The notes under the pieces: model-generated
Databases searched by the model: none
The model's input: the letters and a program-made list of their open reading frames with translations, nothing else
What the model was told of the DNA's origin: nothing
Shown here: positions 62,040 to 64,000 of the stretch, piece after piece
Layout: every line of letters starts with the position of its first letter
Position numbering within the stretch: position 1 is the stretch's first letter
Program-made: the position numbers and the translations under genes
From: Vulcanimicrobiota bacterium
Lineage (GTDB): Bacteria; Vulcanimicrobiota; Vulcanimicrobiia; Vulcanimicrobiales; Vulcanimicrobiaceae
Direction of reading: 5' to 3'
Assembly (NCBI GenBank): GCA_003140215.1
Contig: PLJL01000004.1
Location: 1,209,762-1,273,761, forward strand
DNA length: 64,000 bases

Positions 62040-62792
62040 CTATTCGTCGTCATCAGGTCGAAACTCCCAATCGCCGTTTTCGACGAGCGTGAGCTCACCA
62101 ATCGGTTCTTTGTCACTCAAATCGTCGCCAGGCTTCGCAAACTGCCGAAACATCTTGTAGAATACAGCTTTTCCATGCGCGGTCTCAGTTGAGTCAAAGC
62201 CAAAGGCTGATCGAGCTATTTTCTTCGGGCAAAAACGGATTGCATCAATCTTTGAAGCTATCCGCTCATGATCTACGGTAAGCTTCGCGGAAAGATAGAT
62301 TCGGCTAGGTTCCGACCGCCAGTAGTACAACTTGGTCCAGCCGAGTGTCGCTTGGACGAGGGTTGGATGCAAACTTTCCATAATCAAGCACATCTCGTCG
62401 ACCAGTTTCTCGCGCCGCGGATTTCCCCGCAGATAATCCTGGTCAATGCGCTCGATCGCTAGAATTTCATTCACGCCTTTGAAGGCAAACTGTTTCTGTC
62501 TTTCGTCGATTGTCTCAAGAACTTTGCGCAGGGTAGTCTTTTTAACGTCGGGGGCGCCAATGGCCAACTGCTTAAATGCAAGCATCCGAGCCAGTCTCAG
62601 AAGATTCTGCTCCCCGGCGGCCTCAACGTGGGACTCGACCAGCGCGAGTCCGACTTCGGGGTAGACCTCGCACTTGATAAACAGGTCTTCCATCAGAGCC
62701 GCGAATTGCGCGTCGTACGTTTCGTTGGCTTCTAGGTCGAGCAACTCTTTCAGAGTATCTGATGTTTCCGAAGTTTTTTCGTCGTCGGCCAT
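62040..62792 (-). CDS. Hypothetical island protein
   Basis: 250 residues, largely helical in the first 150 (TLKELLDLEANETYDAQFAALMEDLFIKCEVYPEVGLALVE, RLARMLAFKQLAIGA), then a mixed C-terminus ending in acidic DWEFRPDDDE. No motif or family recognised. GAGG lies 8 bases before ATG 62792. Codon use is less GC-biased than the left part of the window. It follows the DAC-like gene after 127 bases on the same strand, so it may be its partner. Confidence 0.7.
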   Translation of the reverse strand: MADDEKTSETSDTLKELLDLEANETYDAQFAALMEDLFIKCEVYPEVGLALVESHVEAAGEQNLLRLARMLAFKQLAIGAPDVKKTTLRKVLETIDERQKQFAFKGVNEILAIERIDQDYLRGNPRREKLVDEMCLIMESLHPTLVQATLGWTKLYYWRSEPSRIYLSAKLTVDHERIASKIDAIRFCPKKIARSAFGFDSTETAHGKAVFYKMFRQFAKPGDDLSDKEPIGELTLVENGDWEFRPDDDE

Positions 62793-62919
62793 GCTACGAA
62801 CCTCACTATTCGGCAGTCGGCGATTCCAGGTGGGTCGACCGCGATCCCCAGTCCTGGTCAATGAGCGAGTGAATCAGCTCCCTTACATCTAAACTTAGTA
62901 GTCGTCGTTTCCGTCACGG

Positions 62920-63999
62920 CTAGACCCGGATGAATTCTGCGCCATTGTGGTAAACTGTAATGTCTCCGTCAGAGCTTACCTTAACGGACAGCCCATAATT
63001 CGACGCTCCGATGGCAGCCTTCGTCCGGCTGCCCTCCGTTCCGCGCAAACGGCCCGCTTTTTTCGGTTGAAGGACAGCGCCGTAAGCTCGAATGACGCCG
63101 GAATTTTCAAGGACGACGGCTCCGTCCAACGAGGCCAATTCAACGGCGATAACACGGGGTAAGGTCTGAAACTTGTGTTGCGCAATTACCTCGTCGAATT
63201 GTGCGTCCGTTGCGCCGCGCTGCGAATCCCGAATCGCGTCACCAGGGCGAACAATTTGGCGCAGATTATTCCTATTATGCAGGATGACAAATAGTCCGCC
63301 AGACCGGCGAAAAGATACGTCCAGCGCGGCGCGGTAGATCGCACCTACTACTTTACCCAGAATGCCCGGTGGGACACGTTGCGCCCGAGCTCGATCTTTG
63401 AGCAAGTTCACAAGATGAGCATGATTCCAATACTGCCATCGACCGTATCGATACGTGAATCGAAGGGAGCCTCCATCGAAGACGAGGATGTCGCCCTGTC
63501 TGCTCAGCACGATTCCGGATCTTCCCGACGTAGCGCTTCTGGCGATCGGTTCGGTCCATTCGGGATAGTAGTGGCGCGCCGTACTACTCGGAATCTCAAA
63601 CCGCGCAAGGTCGACGAAGTCGAGTAAGAGTCCGCTTCGGGAGATATGGTACGCTGTGCGAAAGCCATCCGACAGAGCCTTGTACTTTTTCGTGCTGAGA
63701 TAGCTGCCTGGGAAGCCGACCGCGCCATGCCTTGTTTCGCCGGGATCGAGAACGCAGCCGAACGTCAAGGCCTTGTTCTCGTACGTTTGCTCAGAAAGAG
63801 TATGCAGAGCCTCGAAAATTGAACTTACCGATACCGCGAGACTATTGTACGACCCCACATGGTTGGCAACGACGTATTCGTCGAAGGCCTCACTTATCGC
63901 CGTCATGGAAGCGTTGCTTGCGGTCAACGCCTCATTCTGCAGCACCTCGTCAATCCGCGACGCAATTAGTTTGCAAATTTCAAACTCACGCAAATCTAG
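62920..63999 (-). CDS. Diadenylate cyclase (DAC)-like protein, 5' end possibly cut
   Basis: About 357 residues. The C-terminal third resembles the DAC/DisA_N fold that makes c-di-AMP: SGGLFVILH (231-239), the active-site DGA motif in ASLDGAVVLENSGVIRAYGAVL (290-292) and GSRTKAAIGAS (321-331). The last stands where active enzymes have the RHR motif, here R-T-K, so activity is uncertain. Residues 1-225 form a separate domain, with SRQGDILVFDGG and RYGRWQYWNH, like the sensor domains found before some DACs. The first start codon seen is TTG 63993, but the frame stays open to the window edge. Confidence 0.7.
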   Translation of the reverse strand, partial: LDLREFEICKLIASRIDEVLQNEALTASNASMTAISEAFDEYVVANHVGSYNSLAVSVSSIFEALHTLSEQTYENKALTFGCVLDPGETRHGAVGFPGSYLSTKKYKALSDGFRTAYHISRSGLLLDFVDLARFEIPSSTARHYYPEWTEPIARSATSGRSGIVLSRQGDILVFDGGSLRFTYRYGRWQYWNHAHLVNLLKDRARAQRVPPGILGKVVGAIYRAALDVSFRRSGGLFVILHNRNNLRQIVRPGDAIRDSQRGATDAQFDEVIAQHKFQTLPRVIAVELASLDGAVVLENSGVIRAYGAVLQPKKAGRLRGTEGSRTKAAIGASNYGLSVKVSSDGDITVYHNGAEFIRV

Positions 64000-64000
64000 A

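Noticed and set aside
61921-62160. 79-codon plus frame overlapping the end of the 50-residue gene by ATGA
   Set aside because: It is Ser-rich and antisense to the end of the 250-residue gene. There is no ribosome-binding site beyond the overlap and no conserved feature, so I treat it as chance.

Overview
A very GC-rich bacterial chromosome segment with densely packed genes, short overlaps and no rRNA, tRNA, CRISPR array or insertion sequence that I could see. Lineage is an inference. The hopanoid locus (squalene-hopene cyclase, HpnA, HpnB, HpnG, HpnH) with one ERG9-like squalene synthase, a YjfB-type motility peptide and many small lineage-specific secreted proteins fit a deep-branching environmental bacterium. 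Candidatus Eremiobacterota (WPS-2) is my best guess; Actinobacteria or Chloroflexi relatives are not excluded.

Layout. 0-9.6 kb holds a secreted protein, an EF-G-like GTPase, MmsA, an ankyrin protein, an IlvD/Edd dehydratase, an MFS transporter and a GNAT. 9.6-17.5 kb is one operon joining a five-gene LIV-type ABC transporter to branched-chain 2-oxoacid dehydrogenase genes. Its E1-beta carries an extra E2-like domain, and the separate E2 has lost its catalytic His motif. 17.5-18.9 kb is a two-gene unit: a JmjC/cupin oxygenase preceded by a 64-residue peptide with three DDQGRDD blocks between proline runs. 19-32 kb is metabolic: an Ldh2-type dehydrogenase, a flavin monooxygenase, thiolase, PanB and PanE, two enoyl-CoA hydratase-family enzymes, PaaK and an HCCA-isomerase-like protein.

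32-41.5 kb is the hopanoid locus: polyprenyl synthase, HpnH, HpnA and squalene synthase in one direction, with a di-iron protein, SHC, HpnB, HpnG and a secreted protein beside them. 41.6-47.7 kb has two low-complexity secreted or small proteins, ManA, a MacAB-like efflux operon and a CAP-domain protein whose leader can fold into an elaborate pseudoknotted RNA. 47.7-51.9 kb is a probable aromatic meta-cleavage operon (aldolase family, semialdehyde dehydrogenase, di-iron hydroxylase-like protein, LigB dioxygenase). 52-57.8 kb holds a 1084-residue beta-propeller protein and small genes.

From about 57.8 kb to the right edge base composition falls and codon use changes. This looks like a horizontally acquired, defence-like island: a PHP-SMC (TrlF-like) ATPase, a frameshifted tail of an ATP-dependent DNA ligase, a winged-helix/zinc-ribbon protein, a 50-residue protein, an unknown 250-residue protein and a diadenylate-cyclase-like protein that runs to the window edge.

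Three copies of one short dispersed repeat sit at gene ends. In two places it supplies both the C-terminal codons of one gene and the ribosome-binding site of the next. The items most worth pursuing are the JmjC/peptide pair, the rearranged 2-oxoacid dehydrogenase, the leader RNA at 47.05 kb and the DAC/TrlF island.
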